DNA from: Modicisalibacter sp033446685
GTDB taxonomy: Bacteria > Pseudomonadota > Gammaproteobacteria > Pseudomonadales > Halomonadaceae
Assembly (NCBI RefSeq): GCF_033446685.1
Contig: NZ_JAWQLY010000007.1
Location: forward strand, 1-64,000
Length of the DNA stretch: 64,000 bases
Reading direction: 5' to 3'
Below the pieces are notes generated by a model. That model saw only the letters and a list, made by a program, of their open reading frames with translations. It ran no database searches and had not been told where the DNA came from. The translations under genes were made by a program, and so were the position numbers. This document shows positions 43,896 to 53,249 of this stretch, one piece after another; position 1 is the stretch's first letter, and every line of letters starts with the position of its first letter.

Positions 43896-45110
43896 CTATG
43901 TGGCTTCGCGCTCGGCGCGGTCGAAGCCGGGTGCCAGGCGGATCACCAATGTCAGCAGACAAAGCAGTATCGCTCCGCAGAGCAAAAAGGCCAGCGCAAA
44001 TCCCAGCCATTCGGCAATGAATCCCAGCAGCAAAGGTGCCAGGACCTGGGCGCCACGGTTGCCCATCAGCCTCATCCCCAGCGCGCTGGAGCGTTGCTCG
44101 GTGGAGACGTGCTCGGCCAGTACGACCATCGACAGTGGCTGGGAGATGCCGGATCCCAGCCCGACCAACACGGCATAAAAGGCCAGCAGGCCGACGCTCC
44201 CGGTGGAGCCGGTCCACATCATGCCCAGGGCGACGGCCGCCACCGAGGCGATCATCGTCCTGGATCGGCCGCCCAGGGCCTGGATGACGCCGGGCATGAA
44301 CGGACGAATCAGCATCGCGCACAGGGCGCGCAGACTGATCAGCACGCCGATCGCGGTCGCCGATAGGGCGATGCTCTCGAGATAGACGGGTAGGAAGGCG
44401 GCATGGGCGCCGAGTGCGAAGAGCACCGCGACGGTCACTGCGAGCGACATCTTGACGCCGATATTGTCGCGCAGCAACGAAGCCTGGGCGCGATAGCCGA
44501 GCAAGGCCCGGGGCGCCGCGTGCCCCTTGCGCGAATCGCCGACGAACAGCAGGGAGGCGGCCACGGCAATCAGCGGTATCGTGCCGATCACCATGAACAC
44601 GCTGGCCATCGGCTGGGTATCGACCAACCGGCCGGCGAGCAGCGGACCGATGAGTTGGCCACCCGACAGGCACATGGTGTACCAGCCGAAATAGCGCTCG
44701 AGCTGCCGACCGCGCCCCAGCGAGGCGACGATCGATTGTGCCGCGATGACCATCACCACATGTGCCATGCCAATGGTCAACTGAGTGGCGAGCAGACCGG
44801 CGAAACCCGGGATCAGCAGCGTCAGCCAGGGGCCGGCGAGCATGCCGCAGGCGCCCAGCAGGGTGACCTTCTGGGCGCCGACGCGCGTCACGATGCCGCC
44901 GAGGGGGATCGCGAACATCAGCGGCAACAGGTAGGGCGCCGAGAGCACCAGCCCGACCATCGCGGGGCTGGCACCCATCTCCAGCGCGCGCAGCGGCACC
45001 GCCAGCAATAGCATGGTCTGGGCGACGAAGACGCTGGTCAGGCCGATGCAGACCAGCACCAGGTTGCGGATCGCTGCGGCGTCGGGCTTGTCGGGCGGTG
45101 TCTCTTGCAC
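43896..45110 (-). CDS. MFS transporter
   Basis: A major facilitator superfamily permease of 404 residues with about 12 hydrophobic segments. The loop-2/3 motif region reads PLGGIVTRVGAQKVTLLG. The start is GTG at 45110 with GAGG five bases upstream, seven bases after the ThDP gene stop; the 2-hydroxyacid dehydrogenase gene follows 25 bases later. It may import the operon's substrate or export a product. Drug/H+ antiporters share the same architecture, so direction and substrate are open. Confidence 0.88.
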   Translation of the reverse strand: MQETPPDKPDAAAIRNLVLVCIGLTSVFVAQTMLLLAVPLRALEMGASPAMVGLVLSAPYLLPLMFAIPLGGIVTRVGAQKVTLLGACGMLAGPWLTLLIPGFAGLLATQLTIGMAHVVMVIAAQSIVASLGRGRQLERYFGWYTMCLSGGQLIGPLLAGRLVDTQPMASVFMVIGTIPLIAVAASLLFVGDSRKGHAAPRALLGYRAQASLLRDNIGVKMSLAVTVAVLFALGAHAAFLPVYLESIALSATAIGVLISLRALCAMLIRPFMPGVIQALGGRSRTMIASVAAVALGMMWTGSTGSVGLLAFYAVLVGLGSGISQPLSMVVLAEHVSTEQRSSALGMRLMGNRGAQVLAPLLLGFIAEWLGFALAFLLCGAILLCLLTLVIRLAPGFDRAEREAT

Positions 45111-45117
45111 GCTGGCC

Positions 45118-46758
45118 TCAAGCCTCGAAGAGCACGGGGGCCAGGTGGTTCTGGTCGATCATCACGTCGACCACGGCCGGCCCCTCGGCGGCGAAGGCGC
45201 GCTGCATGGCGGCCTCGAGGTCGGCGGGGCGGGTCACCGTCTCGCCATGCGCGCCGAACACCCGGGCCAGTTCGCCGAAGTCCGGGTTGCGATAGTCGAC
45301 CGCGAAGTGCCGGCCGCCGTAATGGGCGTTTTGGAAGGCACGCTCGTTGCCCAGCCCCTGGTCGTTGAAGACCACCGCGACCAGCTTGATCTTCTCGCGC
45401 ACGGCGGTTTCCAGCTCGCCGATGTTGCACATGAAGCCCATGTCTCCCTGGACCGCCAGCACCGGCACGTCGGGGCGGGCCAGCGCCGCGCCGATGGCGG
45501 TGGGAAAGCCGGCGCCCACCGCGGCCCAGTTGTCGATGAACATGTAGGTGTCCGGGGCATGGCTGACGAAGTGCATGCGTGCGTGCTTGCCGGCGTTACC
45601 GGCGTCGACCACCATGATTCCGCCCTTGGGCAGGGTGCGGCGCAGCACGTCGGCGACGAACGGCGGTTGGATGGGCTCGGCGTCGGCGTCGATCAACGCT
45701 TGGCGCTGCGCTTCCCACTGCGCGACTTCCGCGCCGACGTCGAGCCACGCCCAGCGGCGTTCGCCCAATCGCTGGGTGAGTCCGCCGAGCAAACTCGGCG
45801 TCGAGCCGACGGCGGCCACGTCGACCGGGAACACCGTGCCGATGGGGTCGTCGCTGGCCGCGTGATGGATCAGCGTGGCGTCGGCCTGGATCAGCCCGTG
45901 CTTGAAGGTGGTCGAGAAAAGATCCATGCGCGCGCCCACGGCGAGCACCAGATCGGCGCGCTTGACGGCCCGGTTGGCGCTTTCCCAGCCGTTGCGCCCC
46001 AGCGGCCCCAGCGCCAGCGGTTGCGCCGTGGGGAACGCATCGGGGCTGAACTGCAGCGGCGCGACCGGGATCCCGTGGCGCTCGGCGAAGGCGATGAGGG
46101 CCTCGCAGGCGCGCTCGCGGAGCACCCCGCTGCCGGCCAGGATCACCGGGCGCTCGGCACGTTCGAGGCGCGCGACGATCTCGTCGAGCACGCCGGCGTC
46201 CACGCTGGGCAGCGTGGTGGTGCGATACTGCGCCGGCTGCCAGTTTTCCTGTTCGACCTCTTCCAGATAGATGTCCGACGGCGCCTCGAGATGCACCGGG
46301 CCGGGCGGCTCGCTCAGCGCTACGCGAAATGCCTTGCGCAAGGCTTCCTGGGCCTTCTCCGGGCCGCTGATCGAATAGGCCCATTTGGTGATGGGCTTGA
46401 AGAAACTAATCTGGTCCATCTCCTGACTGGCGTCCTTCTCGCGTAGCCAGGCTTCCTGCAGACCGTTGATGCCGATGATCGGTACATTGCCGCGATAAGC
46501 CGCGCCGAACGGCGTCGCCATGTTGGTGACGCCGGGCCCCTCGGTGGCGGTCACCACCGCGGGGCGCTGACCGGCCCGGGCATAGCCGTAGGCCATGAAG
46601 GCCGCGCCCTGTTCGTGGCGGGTGAGTATGAATCGAATGTCCGGCGTGCCGCGCAGCACATCCAGTAGCGGCAGGTTCTGGGTGCCGGGAATACCGAAGA
46701 TATGGGTGATGCCTTCACGGCGAAGGCCTTCGATCAGGGTGTGGGCAACCGAGGGCAT
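45118..46758 (-). CDS. Thiamine diphosphate-dependent enzyme (acetolactate synthase/2-oxoacid decarboxylase-like)
   Basis: The product is 546 residues with the three-domain layout of acetolactate synthase and benzoylformate decarboxylase. The N-terminal PYR domain has IFGIPGTQNLPLLD and the activating Glu49 (HEQGAAFMAYGYAR). A central domain follows, and the C-terminal PP domain binds ThDP-Mg at GDMG (438-441). The Mg ligand Asn appears as ND at 465-466 instead of the usual NN. A biosynthetic IlvB is unlikely: no small subunit gene is adjacent and the setting is catabolic. A 2-oxo acid decarboxylase or lyase producing an aldehyde would fit the nearby aldehyde dehydrogenase. AGGAG lies six bases before ATG 46758. 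Confidence 0.82.
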   Translation of the reverse strand: MPSVAHTLIEGLRREGITHIFGIPGTQNLPLLDVLRGTPDIRFILTRHEQGAAFMAYGYARAGQRPAVVTATEGPGVTNMATPFGAAYRGNVPIIGINGLQEAWLREKDASQEMDQISFFKPITKWAYSISGPEKAQEALRKAFRVALSEPPGPVHLEAPSDIYLEEVEQENWQPAQYRTTTLPSVDAGVLDEIVARLERAERPVILAGSGVLRERACEALIAFAERHGIPVAPLQFSPDAFPTAQPLALGPLGRNGWESANRAVKRADLVLAVGARMDLFSTTFKHGLIQADATLIHHAASDDPIGTVFPVDVAAVGSTPSLLGGLTQRLGERRWAWLDVGAEVAQWEAQRQALIDADAEPIQPPFVADVLRRTLPKGGIMVVDAGNAGKHARMHFVSHAPDTYMFIDNWAAVGAGFPTAIGAALARPDVPVLAVQGDMGFMCNIGELETAVREKIKLVAVVFNDQGLGNERAFQNAHYGGRHFAVDYRNPDFGELARVFGAHGETVTRPADLEAAMQRAFAAEGPAVVDVMIDQNHLAPVLFEA

Positions 46759-46792
46759 GGCAAGCTCCTGACTTGTTGTTCGAGAGTTTGAG

Positions 46793-47575
46793 TCAGACGA
46801 CGGGACTGCGTCCGCCGTCGACGTTGAGGCTGGCGCCGGTCACGTACGAGGCGCAGGGCGAAGCCAGGAAGGCGATGCAGTTGGCGACCTCGCTGGCATT
46901 CCCGAGGCGCCCCAGCGGAATCGCCTGGCCCTGTCTGGCCGAGTATTCGTCCCAGCTCAACTCGGCGGCTTCGCGCTGCCAGCGGCGTTCCACCTGGGCC
47001 GAGCGAACTCGGCCGATGCACACCGTATTGACGCGCACTCCCGCGTTGCCCAACTCATGGGCCAGCGACTTGGTCAGGGCGATGCCGGCGGCACGGGTGG
47101 CCGAGGTGGGCAGCGAGTTCGCCGGTGCCGCCTTGCCGGCGACGGTGGTGATATTGACGATCGCCGCCGCGGCGGAAGCCTTCAGATAGGGCAGCGCCGC
47201 CCGAATGCAGCGAATCGCGCCCATCAGCTTGAGTTCGAAATCGGCCTGCCAGCGGGCATCGTCGGATTCCAGAAAGGGGCCGGAGGCACTGCTGCCGGCG
47301 TTGTTGATCAGGATATCCAGCTCGCCGTAGGCCTCGATGGCCGCCTGCACCGCCCGTGCCGGGCCATCCGGGCCGGCCATGTCGGCCGAGACGATGACCG
47401 GCGCCCGGCCGGCGAGCGCCTCGATCTCCCGGGCGGCACTTTGCAGCGTTGCCTCGCGGCGGGCGGCGAGCACCAGCCGTGCGCCCTCGGCGGCCAGGAC
47501 GCGTGCCGTGGCCAGGCCGATGCCTTCGCTGCCACCGGTAATCAGAGCCACCTTATTGCTTATGTTCAGATCCAT
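46793..47575 (-). CDS. SDR-family oxidoreductase with altered catalytic residues
   Basis: The product is 260 residues. Coenzyme motifs are intact: TGGSEGIG at 13-20 and NNAGS. The catalytic motif is not: where classical SDRs have Ser then YxxxK, this protein reads NITTVAG and then LPTSATRAAG, placing Thr144, Thr157 and Arg161 at the Ser, Tyr and Lys positions. The C-terminal VTGASLNVDGG is standard. Either the subfamily uses different residues or the protein is not an oxidoreductase. It is the first gene of the minus-strand operon and is divergent from tctC. Confidence 0.85.
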   Translation of the reverse strand: MDLNISNKVALITGGSEGIGLATARVLAAEGARLVLAARREATLQSAAREIEALAGRAPVIVSADMAGPDGPARAVQAAIEAYGELDILINNAGSSASGPFLESDDARWQADFELKLMGAIRCIRAALPYLKASAAAAIVNITTVAGKAAPANSLPTSATRAAGIALTKSLAHELGNAGVRVNTVCIGRVRSAQVERRWQREAAELSWDEYSARQGQAIPLGRLGNASEVANCIAFLASPCASYVTGASLNVDGGRSPVV

Positions 47576-47885
47576 CGCGACGTCCCATTGTTGTCAGTGG
47601 TTGCCTGCCGATACTGCCGATGGCGGGCGCCTCCCGTCTGAGCGTTACCCGAGCCATGAATGCCTTGGCAATATAGCAAGCTTTCAAACTAGAAGAACAC
47701 TCTTGCATATTAATGAAGCCATTTGCATACTCAGGTACACAATGACAACGCGCCTGGGAAGGCCTTCTCCCGCATCGCACCGTCTCGACAACTCTTTGAG
47801 CGGTGTCGACACCGATGAACCAATGTCAGTCATCGGGGCGAGGGTGCCGGGCAAACCTGGAAACTCCCGCTCTGGAGACGAGAAC
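47576..47885. promoter_or_regulatory. Divergent control region between the SDR operon and tctC
   Basis: 310 bases without a gene. TTGCATA occurs at 47703-47709 and 47723-47729, spaced by two helical turns. TTGCAT (47703-47708), 17 bases, CATACT (47726-47731) could be a promoter towards tctC. CGGTGTCGACACCG (47801-47814) is a perfect 14-bp palindrome in the tctC leader and a candidate operator. Confidence 0.45.
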
Positions 47886-48998
47886 ATGAATAACGATGCA
47901 CGCCTTCGTACCGGTCGCCTTGCGGCCATCCTGCTAGCTGCTGCTGGCCTGTCGCTGGGAGTGGCGACGACCGCGACCGCGCAAGCCGAGCAAGCCGAAC
48001 TCAACGGATTCTACGACGACGAGACGCTGGAGATCCTGACGCCCTGGTCGCCGGGCGGCGGGGCGGATACCTGGGGCCGATTCGTGGCCGCCACACTGCC
48101 GCCCTACCTGGGCGACGACGCCAGCATCCAGGTCGTCAACCGGCCGGGCGCAGGCGGCGTTCAGGGCACCAACGAGTTCGAGCTGCGCACCGCCAGCGAC
48201 GGCTACACGGTGCTGCTGCAGAGCGCCGGCCAGGTATTCCCCTTCATGTACGGCTCCCAAGGCGTGCGCTACGACTTCCGTCACTACGCGCCGATCGCCG
48301 CCATGGCCCAGGGCGGGGTCGTCTACGCGCGCTCCGACCTGGGTATCGAGGACCCGCAACAGCTTTGGGAAGCCGACAACTTGATCTACGGCGAGGTCTC
48401 GCCACAGGCCATCGGTTCCACGGCGCTGGCGGCCTTCGTCCTGCTCGACCTGCCGCATCAGGCGATCTTCGGCTACCAGAGCCGTGGCCCGGCACGCCTG
48501 GCACTCGAGCAGGGCGAGACCAATATCGATTTCCAGACCACCAGTGCCTACACCTCGAATGTCCAGCCGCTGGTCGACGAGGGCATCGCGGTGCCGCTAT
48601 TCAGCATGGGCGTCATCAACACCAAGGGTGAGCTGGTGCGCGACCCGGCGTTCCCCGAGCTGCCGACGGTGGCCGAAGTCTACGAGAAGCGTTACGGCAA
48701 GAAGCCGTCCGGACTCGCCTGGGATGCCTACCGTGCGGTGCTCTCGGCCGGCAGCATCAAGATGTTGTGGGCCAAGAAGGACGCCCCCGAAGCCTCAATC
48801 GAGGACCTTCGCCAAGCGTTTCGCACTGCGCGACAGGATCCCGAGTTCATCGCCGAGTCCGAAGCCACCAACGGGCCCTACGAGTGGCTGGTCGGCGAGG
48901 AAGCCTACACGGCGATGAGCTCGACGCTCGATGTGTCCGAAGAGGCGCTCGACTTCCTGCGCAAGACCTTCCGTGAACGCTACGACGCCAATCTTTGA
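47886..48998 (+). CDS. tctC: Tripartite tricarboxylate transporter, substrate-binding protein
   Basis: The periplasmic receptor of a TTT-family importer (Bug/TctC family). The product is 370 residues. The signal peptide runs to about residue 33 (ATTATAQA). The mature protein has the TctC pattern: ILTPWSPGGGADTWGRF near the start, VVNRPGAGGVQGTNEF in the substrate loop and FGYQSRGPARLALEQGETNI. It is longer than the usual 320 or so because of an insertion around VINTKGELVRDPAFPELPTV. Such receptors bind di- and tricarboxylates; the ligand cannot be told. It heads the tctC-tctA-tctB-aldehyde dehydrogenase operon. Confidence 0.9.
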   Translation: MNNDARLRTGRLAAILLAAAGLSLGVATTATAQAEQAELNGFYDDETLEILTPWSPGGGADTWGRFVAATLPPYLGDDASIQVVNRPGAGGVQGTNEFELRTASDGYTVLLQSAGQVFPFMYGSQGVRYDFRHYAPIAAMAQGGVVYARSDLGIEDPQQLWEADNLIYGEVSPQAIGSTALAAFVLLDLPHQAIFGYQSRGPARLALEQGETNIDFQTTSAYTSNVQPLVDEGIAVPLFSMGVINTKGELVRDPAFPELPTVAEVYEKRYGKKPSGLAWDAYRAVLSAGSIKMLWAKKDAPEASIEDLRQAFRTARQDPEFIAESEATNGPYEWLVGEEAYTAMSSTLDVSEEALDFLRKTFRERYDANL

Positions 48999-49070
48999 CG
49001 GTGACGCGTCTCGACAGGAGAGAGCCCCGGCTTCTCTCCTGTCTTCTGCCACGTGAAGGGAGCACTTGCC

Positions 49071-50549
49071 GTGTTCGAAGCTGCGCTAGAAGCATTATCC
49101 ATCGTGCTCGATCCCTCGCGGCTGGTGTTCATGCTGCTGGGCGTCAGCGTGGGGCTGATCGTCGGTATCCTGCCGGGGCTGGGCGGGGTGGTCGGCATGT
49201 CGCTGCTGCTGCCGTTCGTCTACGGCATGGACACCTACGCCGCCATTGCCATGCTGATCGGCATGGCCGCGGTGATCGCCACCGCCGACACCTTCCCCAG
49301 CGTGCTGATCGGGGTGCCCGGCTCGGCCGGCTCCCAGGCGACGGTCCTCGACGGCTATCCGCTGGCCCAGCAGGGGCGTGCAGGGCTGGCCCTCAGCGCG
49401 GCCTTCAGTGCCTCGTTGATCGGTGGGCTGATCGGCGCGCTGGTGCTGTTCCTGATCCTGCCGGTGGCACGCCCGGTGATCCTGTCGTTCAAGTCGCCGC
49501 ACTTGTTCATGCTGACCGTGCTGGGGCTGTGCGTGGTCGGGCTGCTGGCGGGGAAGTATCCGTTTCGCGGCATCCTGGCGACATTGTTTGGCATTCTCAT
49601 CGCGATGCTCGGCTCGGCGCCGGCCTCGGTGACCTTTCGCTTCGTCGGTGACAGCACCTATCTGATGGATGGCGTGCCACTGGCGATTCTCGCCATGGGG
49701 CTGTTCGCGGTACCGGAAATCATCGATCTGCTGGCCGAGAACCGGGCGGTGTCCAAGGTGAAGACGCTATCCGAAGGCTGGAAATCGGGCATCAAGGCGA
49801 CCTTCACCCACCGCTGGCTGGTGCTGCGCTCGTCGGCGCTGGGCGTCGCGGTGGGGGCCATCCCCGGTCTCGGCGGCTCGGTAGTGGACTGGCTGTCCTA
49901 CGGCCAGGCGATGCATACCACCAAGGACAAGAGCCGCTTCGGCCAGGGCGAGATTCGTGGCGTCATCGCGCCGGAGAGCTCCAACAACGCCAAGGAGGGC
50001 GGGGCGCTGATCCCCACCCTGCTGTTCGGCATCCCGGGTAGCGGCACCACGGCGGTGCTGCTGGGCGGCTTGATCCTGCTGGGCATCCAGCCCGGACCGT
50101 CGATGCTGACTTCCAACCTGCCGGTCACCCTGACGGTGGTCTGGACGCTGGCGCTGGCCAACGTCGTCGGCGCGCTGGCGTGTTTCCTGCTGTCGCGGCC
50201 GATCGCTCGGCTGAGCATGATCCCGGCCAGTAAGTTCGCGCCTTTTTTGATCATCGTGATGATGGTCGGCGCCTATCAGAACACTCGCCAATGGGGGGAT
50301 CTGGTGGCGTTCATCGTGATCGGCCTGGTCGGCTGGCTGTTCAAGACCTACGACTGGCCCCGCGCGCCGGTGCTGATCGGCTTCGTGCTGGCGCCGAGCA
50401 TCGAGCGCTACCTGACTATCTCGGCCTCGCGCTATGGCTGGTCGTGGCTGGCCGATCCGATCGTCATCGTGATCGGCCTGGTATCCATCGCGATCTTGTT
50501 CGCCGGGGCGCGCGTCAAGGGCAAGAGCCAGACTCGGGAGGCCTCGTGA
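49071..50549 (+). CDS. tctA: Tripartite tricarboxylate transporter, large permease
   Basis: The twelve-helix permease of the TTT importer. The product is about 492 residues. Signature segments are GVSVGLIVGILPGLGGVVGM near the N terminus and GLIGALVLFLILP, GAIPGLGGSVVDWLSYGQA and IPTLLFGIPGSGTTAVLLGGL (the repeated PGxxGxxT-type motifs). GTG at 49071 is preferred over GTG at 49053 because GGGAG lies between them, eight bases upstream of 49071, and because the resulting N terminus matches the family. It overlaps tctB by one base (TGATG). Confidence 0.92.
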   Translation: MFEAALEALSIVLDPSRLVFMLLGVSVGLIVGILPGLGGVVGMSLLLPFVYGMDTYAAIAMLIGMAAVIATADTFPSVLIGVPGSAGSQATVLDGYPLAQQGRAGLALSAAFSASLIGGLIGALVLFLILPVARPVILSFKSPHLFMLTVLGLCVVGLLAGKYPFRGILATLFGILIAMLGSAPASVTFRFVGDSTYLMDGVPLAILAMGLFAVPEIIDLLAENRAVSKVKTLSEGWKSGIKATFTHRWLVLRSSALGVAVGAIPGLGGSVVDWLSYGQAMHTTKDKSRFGQGEIRGVIAPESSNNAKEGGALIPTLLFGIPGSGTTAVLLGGLILLGIQPGPSMLTSNLPVTLTVVWTLALANVVGALACFLLSRPIARLSMIPASKFAPFLIIVMMVGAYQNTRQWGDLVAFIVIGLVGWLFKTYDWPRAPVLIGFVLAPSIERYLTISASRYGWSWLADPIVIVIGLVSIAILFAGARVKGKSQTREAS

Positions 50550-51010
50550 TGTCCCGTCGTCTACTGGAAGAACTGGTGTTCATGGCGATCATCGCCGTGA
50601 TTCTCGTGGTCATGCTCTGGGCGGCGATGGACTATCCGTTCACGGCGCGTTTGATGCCGCAGGTGGTTGCCGGGACGGCCCTGCTACTGCTGGTGATCGA
50701 GTTCGTGCAGACCGTGCGCCGGTCGCGGCACAAGCCCGCCACCGAGCACGGTGAGCCGCTGTTCGGCGACAAGCTTAAACGCACCATGCCCTACCTGCTG
50801 TGGCTGGCCGCGCTCTACGTCGCCGTCTCGTTGATCGGGCTGGTAATCTCGGCGGCGCTGTTCTGCGCAGCCTTCGGTTATTTCGTCGGCAAGCTGCGCT
50901 GGTGGGCGGCGTTGCTCGGCAGCGTCCTGCTGGTTGTGTTCCTGATCGCGCTCGGCGAGGGCTTCAACCTCGACTGGCCGCCTGGCTATTTCTTCTCGCC
51001 GTTTCACTGA
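50549..51010 (+). CDS. tctB: Tripartite tricarboxylate transporter, small permease
   Basis: The four-helix small membrane subunit of the TTT importer. The product is 153 residues with hydrophobic segments at about 9-27, 37-55, 80-103 and 113-135. The C terminus LGEGFNLDWPPGYFF is family-like. ATG at 50549 shares one base with the tctA stop and has GGAGG upstream. Gene order C-A-B differs from the more common C-B-A. Confidence 0.88.
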   Translation: MSRRLLEELVFMAIIAVILVVMLWAAMDYPFTARLMPQVVAGTALLLLVIEFVQTVRRSRHKPATEHGEPLFGDKLKRTMPYLLWLAALYVAVSLIGLVISAALFCAAFGYFVGKLRWWAALLGSVLLVVFLIALGEGFNLDWPPGYFFSPFH

Positions 51011-51024
51011 CGACGGAGGTGTGC

Positions 51025-52506
51025 GTGAGTATCCACGACTACAAGTTGCGTATCGGTGACAGCTGGCGAGCGGCCGAAGGCGACGCCAGCTTCGCGGCCA
51101 TCAATCCCTTCGACCAGGCGACTTGGGCACGCCTCCCCGCGGCCAGCGCAGCCGACGTCGACGCCGCGGTGGCCGCCGCGCGCGGCGCCTTCGATGGCGG
51201 CTGGGGTCGCTCGCCGGGCCTGTTGCGAGCGACGCACCTCAACCGCCTCGCCGAGCTGCTCGAAGCCGATGCCGAGCGCATGGCGCAACTCGAGACCACC
51301 GACAATGGCAAGGTGATTCGCGAGACCCGTGTGCAGATGCGCTTCGCGGCACGCAACTACCGCTACTTCGCGGGCTGGGCCGACAAGCTGCACGGCGAGA
51401 CGCTGCCGCTCGATCGTCCCGAGCTTCTCGATTACACCACCCGCGAGCCGCGTGGCGTCGCTGCGCTGGTGACCTCGTGGAACTCGCCGATGGCGATCCT
51501 CGCCAACAAGCTGGCGCCGGCCCTGGCGGCGGGTTGCACGGTGGTGGTCAAGCCCTCGGAGGTGGCCAGCGTGACCACCCTCGAGTTCGCCGCGCTGTGC
51601 GAACGGGCCGGCTTCCCGCCCGGGGTGATCAACGTGGTGACCGGTGGCGGCGAGGTGGGGGCGGCACTGACCGGCCATGCCGGCATCGATCTGATCAGCT
51701 TCACCGGCGGTACGGCGACCGGCCGGGCGATTTCACGCGTGGCCGGCGATGCGCTCAAGCCGGTGACCCTGGAGCTGGGCGGCAAGTCGGCCAACATCGT
51801 CTTCGACGATGCCTCGCTGGAGCAGGCGGTGACCGGTGCGGTGGCGGGGATCTTCGCCGCCGCCGGGCAGACCTGCATCGCCGGGTCGCGGCTGCTGGTC
51901 CAGCGCGGGCTCTACGATCGGGTGGTCGAGCGGGTCTGCCAGCGGGCCGCGGCGATCCGCCTCGGCGATCCGCGCCGCGACGAGACCGAGATGGGCCCGG
52001 TAGCCAATCCCGCGCAGCATGCGCGCGTGCTGGGGTTCATCGAGCGGGCCAGGCGCGACGGAGCGACGCTCAAGGTCGGCGGGCGGGCGCCGGACAGCGC
52101 CGCATTGCAGGCCGGTTGCTTCGTCGAGCCGACGGTCTTCACCGACGTGGCGCCCGATAGCGAACTCGCCCGGGAGGAGGTGTTCGGCCCGGTGCTGGCG
52201 ATCATCCCGTTCGATAGCGAGGACGAGGCCGTGGCGATCGCCAACGGCACCGACTATGGACTGGTCGCCGGGGTCTGGACGCGCGATCTGGCGCGGGCCC
52301 ACCGGATGGCCGGGCGGCTGCGGGTGGGCAGCGTATGGGTCAACACCTATCGCGCCTCGGCGGCACAGGCGCCGTTCGGCGGCGTCAAGGCCAGCGGCTT
52401 CGGCCGCGAGCGCAGCCATCACGCCCTGGACGAGTACTTGGACATCAAGAACGTGATGATCGATCTGGGCGAAGAGCTTCGTGATCCCTTTGCACTGCGC
52501 ACCTGA
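51025..52506 (+). CDS. NAD(P)-dependent aldehyde dehydrogenase
   Basis: Oxidises an aldehyde to the acid. The product is 493 residues. The catalytic nucleophile is Cys284 (GQTCIAG) and the general base Glu250 (LELGGKS). The cofactor loops SWNSPMAILANKLAPAL, KPSEVAS and FTGGTATGRAI are intact, as is the C-terminal EVFGPVLAIIPF. The start is GTG at 51025 with GGAGG five bases upstream, 15 bases after tctB. It is the fourth gene of the transporter operon, so its aldehyde probably derives from the imported compound, perhaps by the ThDP enzyme across the divergent promoter. The stop abuts the gntR stop. Confidence 0.92.
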   Translation: MSIHDYKLRIGDSWRAAEGDASFAAINPFDQATWARLPAASAADVDAAVAAARGAFDGGWGRSPGLLRATHLNRLAELLEADAERMAQLETTDNGKVIRETRVQMRFAARNYRYFAGWADKLHGETLPLDRPELLDYTTREPRGVAALVTSWNSPMAILANKLAPALAAGCTVVVKPSEVASVTTLEFAALCERAGFPPGVINVVTGGGEVGAALTGHAGIDLISFTGGTATGRAISRVAGDALKPVTLELGGKSANIVFDDASLEQAVTGAVAGIFAAAGQTCIAGSRLLVQRGLYDRVVERVCQRAAAIRLGDPRRDETEMGPVANPAQHARVLGFIERARRDGATLKVGGRAPDSAALQAGCFVEPTVFTDVAPDSELAREEVFGPVLAIIPFDSEDEAVAIANGTDYGLVAGVWTRDLARAHRMAGRLRVGSVWVNTYRASAAQAPFGGVKASGFGRERSHHALDEYLDIKNVMIDLGEELRDPFALRT

Positions 52507-53193
52507 TCAGCCCTCGCCCTCGAAGAACGCCTCGAGACGCACCTTGTAGGCTTCGCGGATATGCGTGCGGGCATGCTGCTCGGCGGCGTCGGGATCACGG
52601 TTTTCCAGCGCCGTGACGATGGCGGCATGCTCCTGGCGTGCGGTCTGGGGACGCCCCGGCTTGGCCAGGGTGCTGCGTCCCAGCAGGACCATCGAATCCT
52701 GCAGCGAATGCAGCATCTTCAGCAGGTAGCGGTTGTGCGCGCAGCGGTACAGCGTGCTGTGGAACAGCTTATTGTTCTTGACCAGGTCGAGGGTCTCGGT
52801 GAACTGCTCGTCGCGCTCGCTGATCTCGCGCAGAAAAGTGATCTCGACGTCGGAGGCGTGGCGTGCCGACAGCCGGGCGGCGGTGCCCTCGAGCACTTCG
52901 CGCATGGCATACAGCTCGCTGACCATGCCGTGGTCTAGCTCGGTGATGATCGTGCCGCGTGCCGGATCGTTGGCGACCAACCCTTCCATCTGCAAGCGAT
53001 TGAGCGCCTCGCGAACCGGGGTGCGGCTCAGCCCGGTGCGCTCGGCCAGATCGACTTCGCGGATGCGCGTGCCGGGGCGCAGCGAGCCTTCCTTGATCGC
53101 CTCGACGATATACCGATAGGCCTGTTCGCTGCGCGGTTCGCCGCGCTCGTTGGCGGACGCTGCCGGGGACTTGCGTGATTTGCTTTCTGCCAT
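52507..53193 (-). CDS. GntR-family regulator, FadR/FCD subfamily
   Basis: The product is 228 residues. The N-terminal winged HTH (about 20-90) contains LRPGTRIREVDLAERTGLSRTPVREALNRLQMEGL. The C-terminal all-helical FCD domain should bind a carboxylate with a metal held by Asp/His residues (for example in NNKLFHSTLY and RQEHAAIVTALENRD). The start ATG at 53193 is the usual one for the family; in-frame codons further up lack a ribosome site. It is divergent from tcuA and convergent with the aldehyde dehydrogenase. Likely repressor of tcuAB and perhaps of the transporter operon. Confidence 0.92.
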   Translation of the reverse strand: MAESKSRKSPAASANERGEPRSEQAYRYIVEAIKEGSLRPGTRIREVDLAERTGLSRTPVREALNRLQMEGLVANDPARGTIITELDHGMVSELYAMREVLEGTAARLSARHASDVEITFLREISERDEQFTETLDLVKNNKLFHSTLYRCAHNRYLLKMLHSLQDSMVLLGRSTLAKPGRPQTARQEHAAIVTALENRDPDAAEQHARTHIREAYKVRLEAFFEGEG

Positions 53194-53249
53194 GGAGCTG
53201 CCTGTCTGATCGCCGCTTTGTCGCGTCATGATAATGGCCCATACACATC

